Shown here piece after piece: positions 8,414-16,895 of a stretch of 64,000 nucleotides of DNA. The first letter of the stretch is position 1. Each line of letters opens with the position of its first letter. The stretch lies in assembly GCF_029961145.1 (NCBI RefSeq), contig NZ_JASBRG010000007.1, forward strand, positions 2,708,189 to 2,772,188, in the 5' to 3' direction. Both the position numbers and the translations under genes were made by a program. The stretch comes from Pinibacter soli. Its GTDB lineage: Bacteria; Bacteroidota; Bacteroidia; Chitinophagales; Chitinophagaceae. Under the pieces are notes generated by a model that was given only the letters and a program-made list of their open reading frames with translations, was not told where the DNA came from and searched no databases.

Positions 8414-9265
8414 ATGACAACAAGAATAATAAACACTATCGAGGATGCTTCGATAGAATTTGTAGGTGCGAATAAAGTGAAAAGGGCTTTGCCTACAAGA
8501 AATTTAAAACAAGTAGATCCTTTTGTATTTATCGATCATATGGTGCCAACTACGGTTCCGGCTGGTGCATCGATAAGAATACCACCTCACCCACACGCGG
8601 GCTTTGAAGTGGTGAGTTACATCATAGATGGAGAATTTTTCCATCGCGATAGCAAGGGACATGACCAGGTTGCTCATTCGGGTGATATTAACTGGATGAC
8701 ATCGGGATCAGGTATCATTCACAGTGAAGGACCAACAGCCCAGTTTCTTGAAAAAGGTGGGAACCTTGAATTAATGCAGGTTTGGATCAATTTGCCTTCT
8801 GACAAAAAAAGGCTTGACCCTTCTTTCAGAAATTATCCTTCTGCAACTCTACCGATAGCAGAAAATGAAACAAGCCGTGTAAAAGTTTTAATAGGCGAGT
8901 ATGAAGGAAAGGCTTCTCCTGTTACCACACATACGTCGATGTATTACTATCACATTAATGTAAAAGCTGGAAACACATTTACACTGCCCGTGAAAGATGG
9001 CTATTCAGCGGGTTTGTACGTAATGGAAGGAAAAGTGAAAATATTGGCCGACGAAATAAAAGCTGGTCAAATAGTTCAATTTGCACCAGAAGGAACGCAA
9101 GTTGTTTTTAAAGCATTGGAAGATGTCACCTTGATTGCTTTCGGCGGAGAACCGATCAATGAAAAGGTGGTGAGTTACGGCCCGTTTGTAATGAACAGTT
9201 TCCCGGAAATTCAGGAAGCCATTGCAAATTTTGAAGCAGGCAAAATGGGAGAACTTACATATTAA
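8414..9265 (+). CDS. Pirin family protein
   Basis: A 283-residue pirin, only distantly similar to its upstream neighbour. The N-terminal cupin has IPPHPHAGFEVVSYIIDGEF (residues 56-75) and the second cluster SGSGIIHSEGP (about 97-107), giving the expected His/His/His/Glu metal site. A C-terminal pirin domain (about 165-280) follows. The start is preceded by AAAGGAA at ribosome-binding distance. Two adjacent pirins of different subfamilies suggest a shared response, perhaps to flavonoids or redox stress, but no regulator is nearby to support this. Confidence 0.85.
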   Translation: MTTRIINTIEDASIEFVGANKVKRALPTRNLKQVDPFVFIDHMVPTTVPAGASIRIPPHPHAGFEVVSYIIDGEFFHRDSKGHDQVAHSGDINWMTSGSGIIHSEGPTAQFLEKGGNLELMQVWINLPSDKKRLDPSFRNYPSATLPIAENETSRVKVLIGEYEGKASPVTTHTSMYYYHINVKAGNTFTLPVKDGYSAGLYVMEGKVKILADEIKAGQIVQFAPEGTQVVFKALEDVTLIAFGGEPINEKVVSYGPFVMNSFPEIQEAIANFEAGKMGELTY

Positions 9266-9292
9266 GATTTACTCGCAGTTTAGGCATTTTTA

Positions 9293-9335
9293 GGTCGCTT
9301 ATCAAATCGTTAAGAAATGATAAGCGGCTTTTTTA
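9293..9335 (+). terminator. Rho-independent terminator after the second pirin
   Basis: CGCTTATCA (9296-9304) pairs with TGATAAGCG (9318-9326) and is followed by GCTTTTTTATT. It lies 30 bp after the stop codon. Confidence 0.75.
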
Positions 9336-9689
9336 TTGCTCGCATTATAAGAAAAGGAAGAAATTAAAATTCAAAAAACTTGAGCGCTCATCTGGTTGTT
9401 TTTATTTCGGCTATACAAGCGTTTCCAGCTGATTTTGAAAGGGTACAGATAAAAAAATTCCGCCGGGCGGCGGAATTATAGCAGTTGGTTTTGGATAATA
9501 TTTTTATTAATCAAAACCGTAAATTATATCGTAGGAAAGGTGTTAAGTAATAGTTAAGTATTCAGCGAATATAAGTTAAATCTACATTCAACCGTTTTTT
9601 TATATCTAATTTTTTCAACTAATTCTACTTACTTACCTTAATAAATACGCATATAAATCGCTTATAATCTATATGTATTTAAAATATAC
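9336..9689. other. Non-coding gap before gldF, with one strong hairpin
   Basis: No ORF with coding character is seen. The only structure is a perfect stem AATTCCGCC (9456-9464) / GGCGGAATT (9469-9477) with loop GGGC, preceded by seven A residues. In that orientation it looks like a minus-strand terminator, yet no minus-strand gene ends here. Confidence 0.5.
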
Positions 9690-9722
9690 TTGCATTTCTG
9701 TACACTGTAAATCTTATTTTTG
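9690..9722 (+). promoter_or_regulatory. Candidate promoter of gldF (TTG-N22-TATTTTTG)
   Basis: TTG at 9690-9692 and TATTTTTG at 9715-9722 are 22 bp apart, within the Bacteroidota range. The first plausible ATG is at 9729, only 6 bp beyond the box, so transcription would begin at or next to the start codon. This implies a leaderless or nearly leaderless gldF mRNA. Confidence 0.5.
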
Positions 9723-9728
9723 ACTCCT

Positions 9729-10463
9729 ATGTGGCCAATTTGTATTAAAGAATTCAGACAATTCTTCAGCAGCCTGACAGGCTTGATTGCTATTTCCATT
9801 TTTCTATTATTAACGGGATTGTTCCTGTTTGTTTTTCCTGACACCAATATCTTCGACGATGGTTATGCCAGCCTCGATCAGTTCTTTAATCTCGCTCCGT
9901 GGATATTGCTGTTTTTAATTCCTGCAATAACCATGAGGAGTTTCACAGAGGAATTTAAAACGGGCACTTATGAAATTTTGCAAACAAGTCCCGTTTCTTA
10001 TAAACAAGTGATATTGGGCAAATATTTTGGTTGCCTCCTTATAGTTATTATCGCTTTGTTACCAACGATAATCTATGCGATTTCTGTGAATGCACTTTCC
10101 GAAACAAGCGGAATTGATACCGGCGCAACGATTGGTTCATACATAGGTTTGTTTTTACTGGCCGCTATTTTTACAGCTATAGGTATTTGTTGTAGTAGTT
10201 TTAGCAATAATGCTGTTGTTGCATTTATCATCAGTGCATTTGCATGTTTTATTGTGTACACAGGTTTTAATGCGATCAGCCGAATTCCTGTATTTGCGTC
10301 GGGTGCAGATTATTATATTGAAATGATAGGAATCGATTTCCACTACAAAAGTTTAAGCCGAGGAGTGATCGATAGTCGTGACATTATTTACTTTCTGTCA
10401 GTGATTGTTTTTTTCCTGGTATTTACATGGAGAAATCTTTCGAGAAGATTTAGTGTGGCATAG
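9729..10463 (+). CDS. gldF: Gliding motility ABC transporter permease GldF
   Basis: A 244-residue membrane protein of the ABC-2 type. The N-terminus MWPICIKEFRQFFSSLTGLI is typical of GldF. Six membrane segments follow, with the family motif EEFKTGTYEILQTSPVS (about 76-92) in the first cytoplasmic loop. GldF forms an ABC transporter with GldA and GldG that is needed for gliding in flavobacteria. An in-frame TTG at 9720 would add three residues, but it lies inside the -7 box, so ATG 9729 is preferred. gldG follows after 94 bp; the ATPase gene gldA is not in the window. Confidence 0.85.
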   Translation: MWPICIKEFRQFFSSLTGLIAISIFLLLTGLFLFVFPDTNIFDDGYASLDQFFNLAPWILLFLIPAITMRSFTEEFKTGTYEILQTSPVSYKQVILGKYFGCLLIVIIALLPTIIYAISVNALSETSGIDTGATIGSYIGLFLLAAIFTAIGICCSSFSNNAVVAFIISAFACFIVYTGFNAISRIPVFASGADYYIEMIGIDFHYKSLSRGVIDSRDIIYFLSVIVFFLVFTWRNLSRRFSVA

Positions 10464-10557
10464 AAAAATCTCCATAACTCAAAACTCTCGCCTGCATGAT
10501 AAGTCGGGCAGGCAATACTCAAAACTTTACATAGCGTTCGCTGCAAAAAATATTTGA

Positions 10558-12261
10558 ATGAAGAAACTGTTTAACTCGAAACTCTGGTGGCTGTTCTTAT
10601 TGATCATTTTAGTGGTAATCACCTACATCGCTTCTGCTGTGCATTACAGGCTGGATCTTACAAAAGAAAAAAGGTTCACCATTTCCCAACCTACCAAAAA
10701 ACTGATATACGGTTTAGAAGATAAGGTTTCAATCAATGTATTCCTGAGTGGTGAGCTTCCTGCAGGTTTTAAGAAACTTGCCAACAGTACAAAAGACCTC
10801 TTGCAGGAATTTAAAGAAGTCAGCAAACGAAATATTCAATACAGTTTTTCAAAACCGGGCGAAGGCTTAGGAGATAGCGCACAGGCGCAGTTCCAGGATT
10901 CATTAAGAAGAATGGGGTTAAATCCGATGAACATTCACGCTCAAGTAAAAGAAGGGGAAGGTCAGGAACAACGTCTTGTTTATCCCGGTGCATTAGTTAC
11001 TTACAGAGGTCGCGCCATTGCTATTGATTTACTGCAAGGACAAAGTGCAGTGGACGGTATTAACTCACTCAATAATGCTGAGGCATTACTCGAATACAAA
11101 TTTGCACGTGCGATACAAAAAATTACGCAGGACAGTGTGCCGGTTGTTGGTTACTTATCCGGCAATGGAGAGCCGCTATCTTACAATGTGTATGGCTTCA
11201 TCGAGAACACTTTGAAACGCGATTATATTACACGCATTTTCCCGATTGATAGTTTTCCTGAAATCCCGCCCGTTTTCTCTGCGCTTGTAATAGTAAAGCC
11301 TACAATTCCTTTTACTGACGTTCAAAAAGTCAAACTTGATCAGTATGTGATGCATGGGGGAAAAATCATGTGGCTGGTAGATGAGCTGTATGCAGAAATG
11401 GACAGCCTGCAAAGAGCACAAAACGATTTTATTGCTTTCGATAGAAATTTGAACATAGAAGATCTGCTGTTCAAATATGGTGTGCGCATTAATCCTGATC
11501 TTTTACAGGATTTGAACGCAGATAAAATTCCTTCTGTTGTGGGAAGCATGGGAGGCAAGCCACAAATGGAACTGCTGCCATGGCCGTATTTCCCATTGCT
11601 GACTAATTACAGCAACCACCCTATTGCAAAGAATCTTGACTATGTAGTTTCACAATTTCCCAACAGCATAGATACGGTGAAGGCAGATGGCATTAAGAAA
11701 ACAATCTTACTGGCATCGTCTTCCAACAGCAGAGTGTTAAGCACTCCAGCCAAAGTTTCTTTCCAGAGTATTCAAAACGAAGATGACCTGAAAACATTCA
11801 ACAAGGCGAACGTTCCCGTGGCTGTTTTGCTGGAAGGAAAATTCCAGTCGCTTTTTGCAAACAGGCTTACGCAACCTCAAAAGGATGCCTTTGCGGGACC
11901 TGGCGCATTTGCAAACAGTTCACCGGATAATAAAATGATCGTGATTTCCGATGGTGATGTTGCATTAAATGCCGTTACGCAAAAAGAAGGCCCGCTGCCA
12001 CTGGGCATGAATATGTTTACGCAGTATCAATATGCGAACAAGGATTTTCTTTCGAACTGCCTTGAATACCTTACAAACAACTCCGGTATTCTCGAGGCAC
12101 GCAATAAAGATTATACCCTTCGTTTGCTGGATAAAAAGAAAATAGACTCAGAAAAATCAAAATGGCAGATCATTAACATAGTGTTGCCTTTATTGCTGGT
12201 ATTTATTTTCGGGACCTTGTATCAATACATTCGCAAAAGGAAGTACCGTAGGGGGGAATAA
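10558..12261 (+). CDS. gldG: Gliding motility ABC transporter accessory protein GldG
   Basis: A 567-residue protein with one membrane helix near each end (about 8-27 and 540-560) and a large extracytoplasmic domain between them. The motif YRLDLTKEKRFTISQPTKKL (30-49) is typical of GldG and related ABC-type uncharacterised transport domains. The C-terminal helix is followed by a short basic tail (RKRKYRRGE). It lies 94 bp after gldF and is probably co-transcribed. A terminator follows at once. GldG is required together with GldA and GldF; the transported substrate is not known. Confidence 0.85.
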   Translation: MKKLFNSKLWWLFLLIILVVITYIASAVHYRLDLTKEKRFTISQPTKKLIYGLEDKVSINVFLSGELPAGFKKLANSTKDLLQEFKEVSKRNIQYSFSKPGEGLGDSAQAQFQDSLRRMGLNPMNIHAQVKEGEGQEQRLVYPGALVTYRGRAIAIDLLQGQSAVDGINSLNNAEALLEYKFARAIQKITQDSVPVVGYLSGNGEPLSYNVYGFIENTLKRDYITRIFPIDSFPEIPPVFSALVIVKPTIPFTDVQKVKLDQYVMHGGKIMWLVDELYAEMDSLQRAQNDFIAFDRNLNIEDLLFKYGVRINPDLLQDLNADKIPSVVGSMGGKPQMELLPWPYFPLLTNYSNHPIAKNLDYVVSQFPNSIDTVKADGIKKTILLASSSNSRVLSTPAKVSFQSIQNEDDLKTFNKANVPVAVLLEGKFQSLFANRLTQPQKDAFAGPGAFANSSPDNKMIVISDGDVALNAVTQKEGPLPLGMNMFTQYQYANKDFLSNCLEYLTNNSGILEARNKDYTLRLLDKKKIDSEKSKWQIINIVLPLLLVFIFGTLYQYIRKRKYRRGE

Positions 12262-12273
12262 AGTTTGCAGCTT

Positions 12274-12326
12274 AAAAAAAGCCAATCGTTAATTGCTCTC
12301 GCAGCTATTTACGATTGGCTTTTTTC
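12274..12326 (+). terminator. Rho-independent terminator after gldG
   Basis: AAAAAAGCCAATCGT (12274-12288) pairs with ACGATTGGCTTTTTT (12311-12325), making a 15-bp stem with a 22-base loop and a T run. It starts 13 bp after the gldG stop. Confidence 0.8.
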
Positions 12327-12347
12327 ATTACATTTATGAGAGTCCCG

Positions 12348-12378
12348 TTGGGACGCAAGCAAGCAAATAGTATTTTTG
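12348..12378 (+). promoter_or_regulatory. Promoter of the TerC-family gene (TTG-N20-TATTTTTG)
   Basis: TTG at 12348-12350 and TATTTTTG at 12371-12378 are separated by 20 bp, close to the Bacteroidota consensus. The ATG is 26 bp downstream. The -33 element lies within a small hairpin GTCCC-GTT-GGGAC (12342-12354). Confidence 0.6.
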
Positions 12379-12403
12379 CAGGCACTAAAATTTCTTCAAC
12401 AGA

Positions 12404-13363
12404 ATGGCACTGACACCACAACAGATTTCTTATATCGTTTTTGGAATTGTAATCATCCTTGCACTGGTTTTCGACCTTGGCTTACTCAGTAAAAAAAATG
12501 CTGTAGTAACCATTAAAAAGGCTTTGACACAAACCATTTTCTGGGTGGTGCTTGCATTGGGTTTTGGCATATTTGTCTGGTTTGAAGACGGTCCAAAACA
12601 CGCCGTTGAATACTTGAGTGCCTACCTCATGGAGTGGTCGCTAAGCATTGATAACATTTTTGTTTTCATTCTCATTTTTACATTCTTCGGCATCAAAGAA
12701 AAGTTTTACGGAAGGCTGTTGCTTATTGGTATTTTGATGGCCATTTTATTGCGTGTTATTTTTATATCAATAGGAATTGTTCTTATTGAACGCTTCACGT
12801 GGGTGCTGTGGATCTTCGGCGCAATTTTGTTATGGACCGGTATTAAAATGTTTACCACAAAACATGATGAAGAGCCAGACTTGAGCAACAACAGGGTGTA
12901 CAAATTTCTTCAACGCGTTTTTCCATTGACACATGAAGATGGTAACGGAAGTTTTGTTGTTTACACAGACGGAAAAAAATATTACACCATTTTATTTGTT
13001 GCTGTTATAATGCTGGCAACAACAGACATACTCTTTGCGCTTGACTCTATTCCGGCGGTTTTTGCCATTACACAGGAAAGATTGATCGTATATACTTCCA
13101 ATATCTTTGCGGTTCTTGGTTTACGTTCTTTGTTCTTTTTGCTAAAGGGTGCTGTAAACAAATTTGCTTACCTGCAACAAGGCATTGCAATTGTGCTTGT
13201 CTTTATCGGCTTGAAAATGCTCGCAGAAATCTTTCACCTGAAAATACCTTCGTACATTTCGTTGTTGGTGATTGTTCTTTGTATCGGGCTATCTATTGCT
13301 TATTCGGCTGCGGTAAATAAAAAAGAAACAGAACCTGATGCGGAGCAAAAAGATCTGCATTGA
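12404..13363 (+). CDS. TerC/Alx family integral membrane protein
   Basis: A 319-residue protein with about nine membrane helices. The two TerC signatures are clear: EWSLSIDNIFVFILIFTFFG (77-96), with acidic residues inside a helix, and the second repeat ATTDILFALDSIPAVFAITQ (205-224). The family (TerC, Alx, YkoY, MeeF) handles metal ions, chiefly Mn2+ export and metalation of secreted proteins; older annotations read tellurium resistance. No ter cluster is nearby, so a Mn2+ role is more likely than tellurite resistance. I looked for a yybP-ykoY riboswitch in the short leader and did not see one. Confidence 0.85.
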   Translation: MALTPQQISYIVFGIVIILALVFDLGLLSKKNAVVTIKKALTQTIFWVVLALGFGIFVWFEDGPKHAVEYLSAYLMEWSLSIDNIFVFILIFTFFGIKEKFYGRLLLIGILMAILLRVIFISIGIVLIERFTWVLWIFGAILLWTGIKMFTTKHDEEPDLSNNRVYKFLQRVFPLTHEDGNGSFVVYTDGKKYYTILFVAVIMLATTDILFALDSIPAVFAITQERLIVYTSNIFAVLGLRSLFFLLKGAVNKFAYLQQGIAIVLVFIGLKMLAEIFHLKIPSYISLLVIVLCIGLSIAYSAAVNKKETEPDAEQKDLH

Positions 13364-13485
13364 TCTTCCGCACTCCTACCCTAATGGCAAAAAGGAAACA
13401 TATCTCTGCCTGCTTGTCAATTTCATTTTACGGTACGTAAATTGAAGGATGAGAATGCTTTTGCTTACTTAAAAATATCGAACCA

Positions 13486-15990
13486 TTGCAATATACTATT
13501 CCGACTATTGTTCAGATCGTTAAAGGTAAACTACTGCAAACCGGAACGGATGACGTTTCCATTGACAGGCTATTGCTGGACAGCCGTAAAGTTTTATTTC
13601 CTGCCACCTCGCTGTTTTTTGCATTGAAAGGAGATCGCAGAAATGGCCACAGTTTTTTACTGGAAACTTATGAAAAAGGAGTTCGCAATTTTGTGGTTAG
13701 CGAGGTTCCTGAAATGGAACTTCCGGGTGCAAATATCATCCAGGTAAAAGATACGTTGACAGCTCTGCAAACACTTTCCATTCACCATCGCAAGCAGTTC
13801 AAATTTCCGGTTATTGGCATTACCGGCAGCAATGGAAAAACGATCGTGAAAGAGTGGCTGAACCAATTGCTGGAAGCAGATTACAGCATTGTGAAGAGCC
13901 CCAAAAGTTATAACTCGCAAATAGGTGTTCCATTAAGTGTGTGGCAAATGAATGAGCAACACAATCTCGGTCTCTTCGAGGCAGGCATTTCACAAAGTGG
14001 CGAAATGGAAAAACTGGAGAAGATCATTCAGCCAACTATCGGCGTTTTTACCAATATTGGCGAAGCACATAGCCAGGGCTTCATGAGCATGCGCCAAAAA
14101 GTGAATGAGAAACTACAACTTTTCAAACATGTAAACACACTTATCTACTGTAAAGATTATTCAGAAATAAATGAGGGCATCGCTTCTTACCTGCATCAGT
14201 TTCAGCAGGCAGAGAGCAGGCCGGATATGAAACTGTTTGACTGGAGCGTAAAAACAAGCGCTACTGTCAGGGTTTGTTCCATCAAAAAGAAACGCAATGC
14301 TACAACCATTGAGGCTGAATATAAAGGCGAAAAAATTTCATTAAAAGTTCCATTTATTGATGATGCTTCTATCGAAAATGCGATCACCTGCTGGTGCGTT
14401 TTATTGCATGAAAATGTTGATCAAAACGTCATAGCAGAACGCATGCTTCAGCTTACACAAGTGGCTATGCGCCTTGAGCTGAAAAAAGGAACGAACAATT
14501 GTTCCATTATAAACGACAGCTATTCCGCAGATATCAGTTCGCTTAAAATTGCACTGGATTTCCTGGCTCAACAACAACAGCATGCAAAGAGAACGGTGAT
14601 ACTTTCTGACATTCTGCAAAGCGCGGAAAGTGATGCGGAGTTGTATGATCTTGTAGCCAAGACGCTCAAAGAAAAACACATCAATCGTTTAATCGGCATC
14701 GGTGATCACATTAGCCGCCATCATAAATCATTTGAAAAAATAGAAGGCCTTGAAACACATTTCTATCCTACAACAGAGGCTTTCAAACGCGATTTCTATC
14801 ATTACAATTTTACCAATGAAAGCATTTTGCTTAAAGGTGCCCGCGTTTTTAAATTCGAACAACTGAGTCGTTTGCTGGAGCAAAAAGCACATCAGACAGT
14901 GCTTGAAATAAATCTCGAAGCATTCGCCAACAACCTGAAAGTGTATCAGCAATTGCTGCAGCCATCTACTAAGATGATGGCAATGGTGAAAGCATTCTCT
15001 TATGGCAGCGGCAGTTATGAAGTTGCCAATTTGCTGCAGTTTCATAAGGTGGATTATCTGGCGGTAGCATATGCAGATGAAGGCGTGGAACTAAGAAAGG
15101 CAGGCATTACATTGCCCATCATGGTGATGAACCCTGAAGAGAGCAGCTATGATGCGATCGTACAGTTTGAATTGCAACCTGATCTTTTTTCATTCCAGGA
15201 AATGCAGGACTTCGATGGGTTTTTAAAGCAGCAAAACATCAAAGATTTTCCTGTGCATGTGGAGCTGGAAACAGGCATGAACAGGCTGGGCTTCGATGTT
15301 CAGGAGTTACCACTATTGTTGGACGCTCTCAAAAACAGTTCTTTTAAAGTTCAATCTGTATTCAGTCATCTCGCAGCAAGCGAAGATCCAAATGAAGATG
15401 AGTTCACGAGACAACAGGGAGAAAAGTTTTTGCACGCATGTGCTGCAATAGAAGAAACGCTTGGATATAAATTCATCAAGCATATTGCTAACACTGCGGG
15501 TATATTGCGACATCCGCATCTGCAACTGGATATGGTGCGCCTGGGCATTGGCCTGTATGGTGTGGATAGTGCAGAAACAGGAAGGCTACCTTTGCAGGAA
15601 GTATCTGCATTGAAAACAACAGTAGCGCAAGTAAAGCATTTACATCCAAACGATACTGTTGGCTACAACCGTCGAGGCAAGGCTAAAGAAAATACTGTGA
15701 TTGCCACGGTGCGCATCGGTTACGCCGATGGTTATGAAAGAAGGCTTGGCAATGGAGTAGGAAAAATGATGATAAAAGGAAACCTCGTTCCGGTAATAGG
15801 AAGTGTGTGTATGGACATGACGATGATCGATATTACCAATATTGAAGATGTAAAAGAGGGCGATGAAGTAACGGTGTTTGGAAACGGCCTCAGCATTGTG
15901 AACGTTGCAAAATGGGCCGGCACTATTCCTTACGAAATTATGACGGGTATATCGCAGAGAGTGAAGAGGGTTTATTTTGAGGAGGGTTAG
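13486..15990 (+). CDS. Bifunctional MurF ligase / alanine racemase
   Basis: An 834-residue fusion. Residues 1-455 are MurF (UDP-MurNAc-tripeptide:D-Ala-D-Ala ligase), with an ATP loop GSNGKT at 114-119. Residues 465-834 are a fold-type III alanine racemase, with the PLP lysine K502 in AMVKAFSYGSGS and the catalytic tyrosine Y727 in VGYNRRGKA. The fusion makes D-alanine and uses D-Ala-D-Ala in the same polypeptide and is common in Bacteroidota. The residue after the P-loop Thr is Ile (GKTIVKE), where most MurF enzymes have Thr. The start is TTG at 13486; the protein begins IPTIVQIVKGKLL, as expected for MurF. The gene is alone on its strand. Confidence 0.9.
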   Translation: MQYTIPTIVQIVKGKLLQTGTDDVSIDRLLLDSRKVLFPATSLFFALKGDRRNGHSFLLETYEKGVRNFVVSEVPEMELPGANIIQVKDTLTALQTLSIHHRKQFKFPVIGITGSNGKTIVKEWLNQLLEADYSIVKSPKSYNSQIGVPLSVWQMNEQHNLGLFEAGISQSGEMEKLEKIIQPTIGVFTNIGEAHSQGFMSMRQKVNEKLQLFKHVNTLIYCKDYSEINEGIASYLHQFQQAESRPDMKLFDWSVKTSATVRVCSIKKKRNATTIEAEYKGEKISLKVPFIDDASIENAITCWCVLLHENVDQNVIAERMLQLTQVAMRLELKKGTNNCSIINDSYSADISSLKIALDFLAQQQQHAKRTVILSDILQSAESDAELYDLVAKTLKEKHINRLIGIGDHISRHHKSFEKIEGLETHFYPTTEAFKRDFYHYNFTNESILLKGARVFKFEQLSRLLEQKAHQTVLEINLEAFANNLKVYQQLLQPSTKMMAMVKAFSYGSGSYEVANLLQFHKVDYLAVAYADEGVELRKAGITLPIMVMNPEESSYDAIVQFELQPDLFSFQEMQDFDGFLKQQNIKDFPVHVELETGMNRLGFDVQELPLLLDALKNSSFKVQSVFSHLAASEDPNEDEFTRQQGEKFLHACAAIEETLGYKFIKHIANTAGILRHPHLQLDMVRLGIGLYGVDSAETGRLPLQEVSALKTTVAQVKHLHPNDTVGYNRRGKAKENTVIATVRIGYADGYERRLGNGVGKMMIKGNLVPVIGSVCMDMTMIDITNIEDVKEGDEVTVFGNGLSIVNVAKWAGTIPYEIMTGISQRVKRVYFEEG

Positions 15991-16000
15991 TGCTGCACCA

Positions 16001-16033
16001 ATACCTGACAGGTTTTGAAAACCTGTCAGGTAT
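16001..16033. repeat. Perfect palindrome ACCTGACAGGTTTT (bidirectional terminator or REP)
   Basis: The arms 16001-16016 and 16018-16033 are perfectly complementary over 16 bp, with a single-base centre. It sits between the convergent murF-alr and hydrolase genes, where it could stop transcription both ways. The palindrome is recognisable as a common Bacteroidota intergenic repeat type. Confidence 0.7.
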
Positions 16034-16059
16034 TGCGTACACTTGATTCTATTTTGCCT

Positions 16060-16869
16060 TTACTCCAATATTTTCTTCAATTCCGTTTGGTATTCTTCAT
16101 TGTCGCTCATTCCGTTGTGGCCAAAATTGTGAAGCGTAATTAATTTATCCGAAGGCTTGAGCAAAGGTTTCAGCTTAAGGGAAGAACCGTAATAAATGAT
16201 TTCATCTTTATCTCCGTGGAAAATAACAACAGGGCATTTGCAGTTCGTTATGTATTCGTTCGTTGCAAACTTATATTTTAAAATGAATGTAGGCAGGACG
16301 GAAAATTTATGCTTCATCATGTCAGTTAAGCTATAGTAAGGCGCTTGCAAAATAAGACGCTTCGGATCATTTGTCGATGCAAGAAATGTCGCAGCACCTG
16401 TTCCGATGGAATAGCCTAGTATGGTTATTTTATTTTCCGGATAATGCTTCTTCATTTCGTCATAAACGGTTTGCACGTCACTGAAAAAATTTGACTGGCC
16501 ATTAATCTCCCCTTCACTTTTTCCGTAACCACGATAATCCAGCATAAAAACATCGTAATGCAAATTGGTGTAAGTAGTTGCCGCTTCACCCCAGGAATTG
16601 AGCGCACCGGCATTTCCATGCAAATAAAAAATCAACCCTTTTGAGCTGTCAGCTTTAAACAGCACTCCATTCAACATGATTCCATCTTTTGTTTTTATCG
16701 CGACTTCCTCGAACCTTTGGAATGCAAACTTGAAGTCCTTATCAAGCCTTTGAGGAAAGAAGATCAATCGTTCCTGCGTAAAATATAGCAACACACAAAC
16801 GGAAACGTAAAAGGCCGGTATGATTATTAATAGGTTGAAAAGCATTTTCTTTCTTCTGTTGTTTAGCAT
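16060..16869 (-). CDS. Alpha/beta hydrolase, membrane-anchored
   Basis: A 269-residue hydrolase with an N-terminal membrane anchor (about 9-28) and FPQRLDKDFKF leading into the fold. Visible elements are the oxyanion region YLHGNAGALNSW (80-91), DYRGYGKSEG (110-119), the nucleophile elbow GYSIGTGAA (Ser in GxSxG, about 147-155), a late Asp in FHGDKDEI and the catalytic His in LHNFGHNGMS. It resembles Bem46/ABHD13-type serine hydrolases of unknown substrate. It lies 26 bp from the end of the PKD gene upstream on the same strand and could be its co-transcribed follower. Confidence 0.8.
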   Translation of the reverse strand: MLNNRRKKMLFNLLIIIPAFYVSVCVLLYFTQERLIFFPQRLDKDFKFAFQRFEEVAIKTKDGIMLNGVLFKADSSKGLIFYLHGNAGALNSWGEAATTYTNLHYDVFMLDYRGYGKSEGEINGQSNFFSDVQTVYDEMKKHYPENKITILGYSIGTGAATFLASTNDPKRLILQAPYYSLTDMMKHKFSVLPTFILKYKFATNEYITNCKCPVVIFHGDKDEIIYYGSSLKLKPLLKPSDKLITLHNFGHNGMSDNEEYQTELKKILE

Positions 16870-16895
16870 AAACTGTTCAAAGGTTTAAAGCATTA

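Noticed and set aside
12327-12403. Possible manganese (yybP-ykoY) riboswitch before the TerC gene
   Set aside because: The leader is too short and lacks the conserved paired loops; only a promoter and a 5-bp hairpin are seen.
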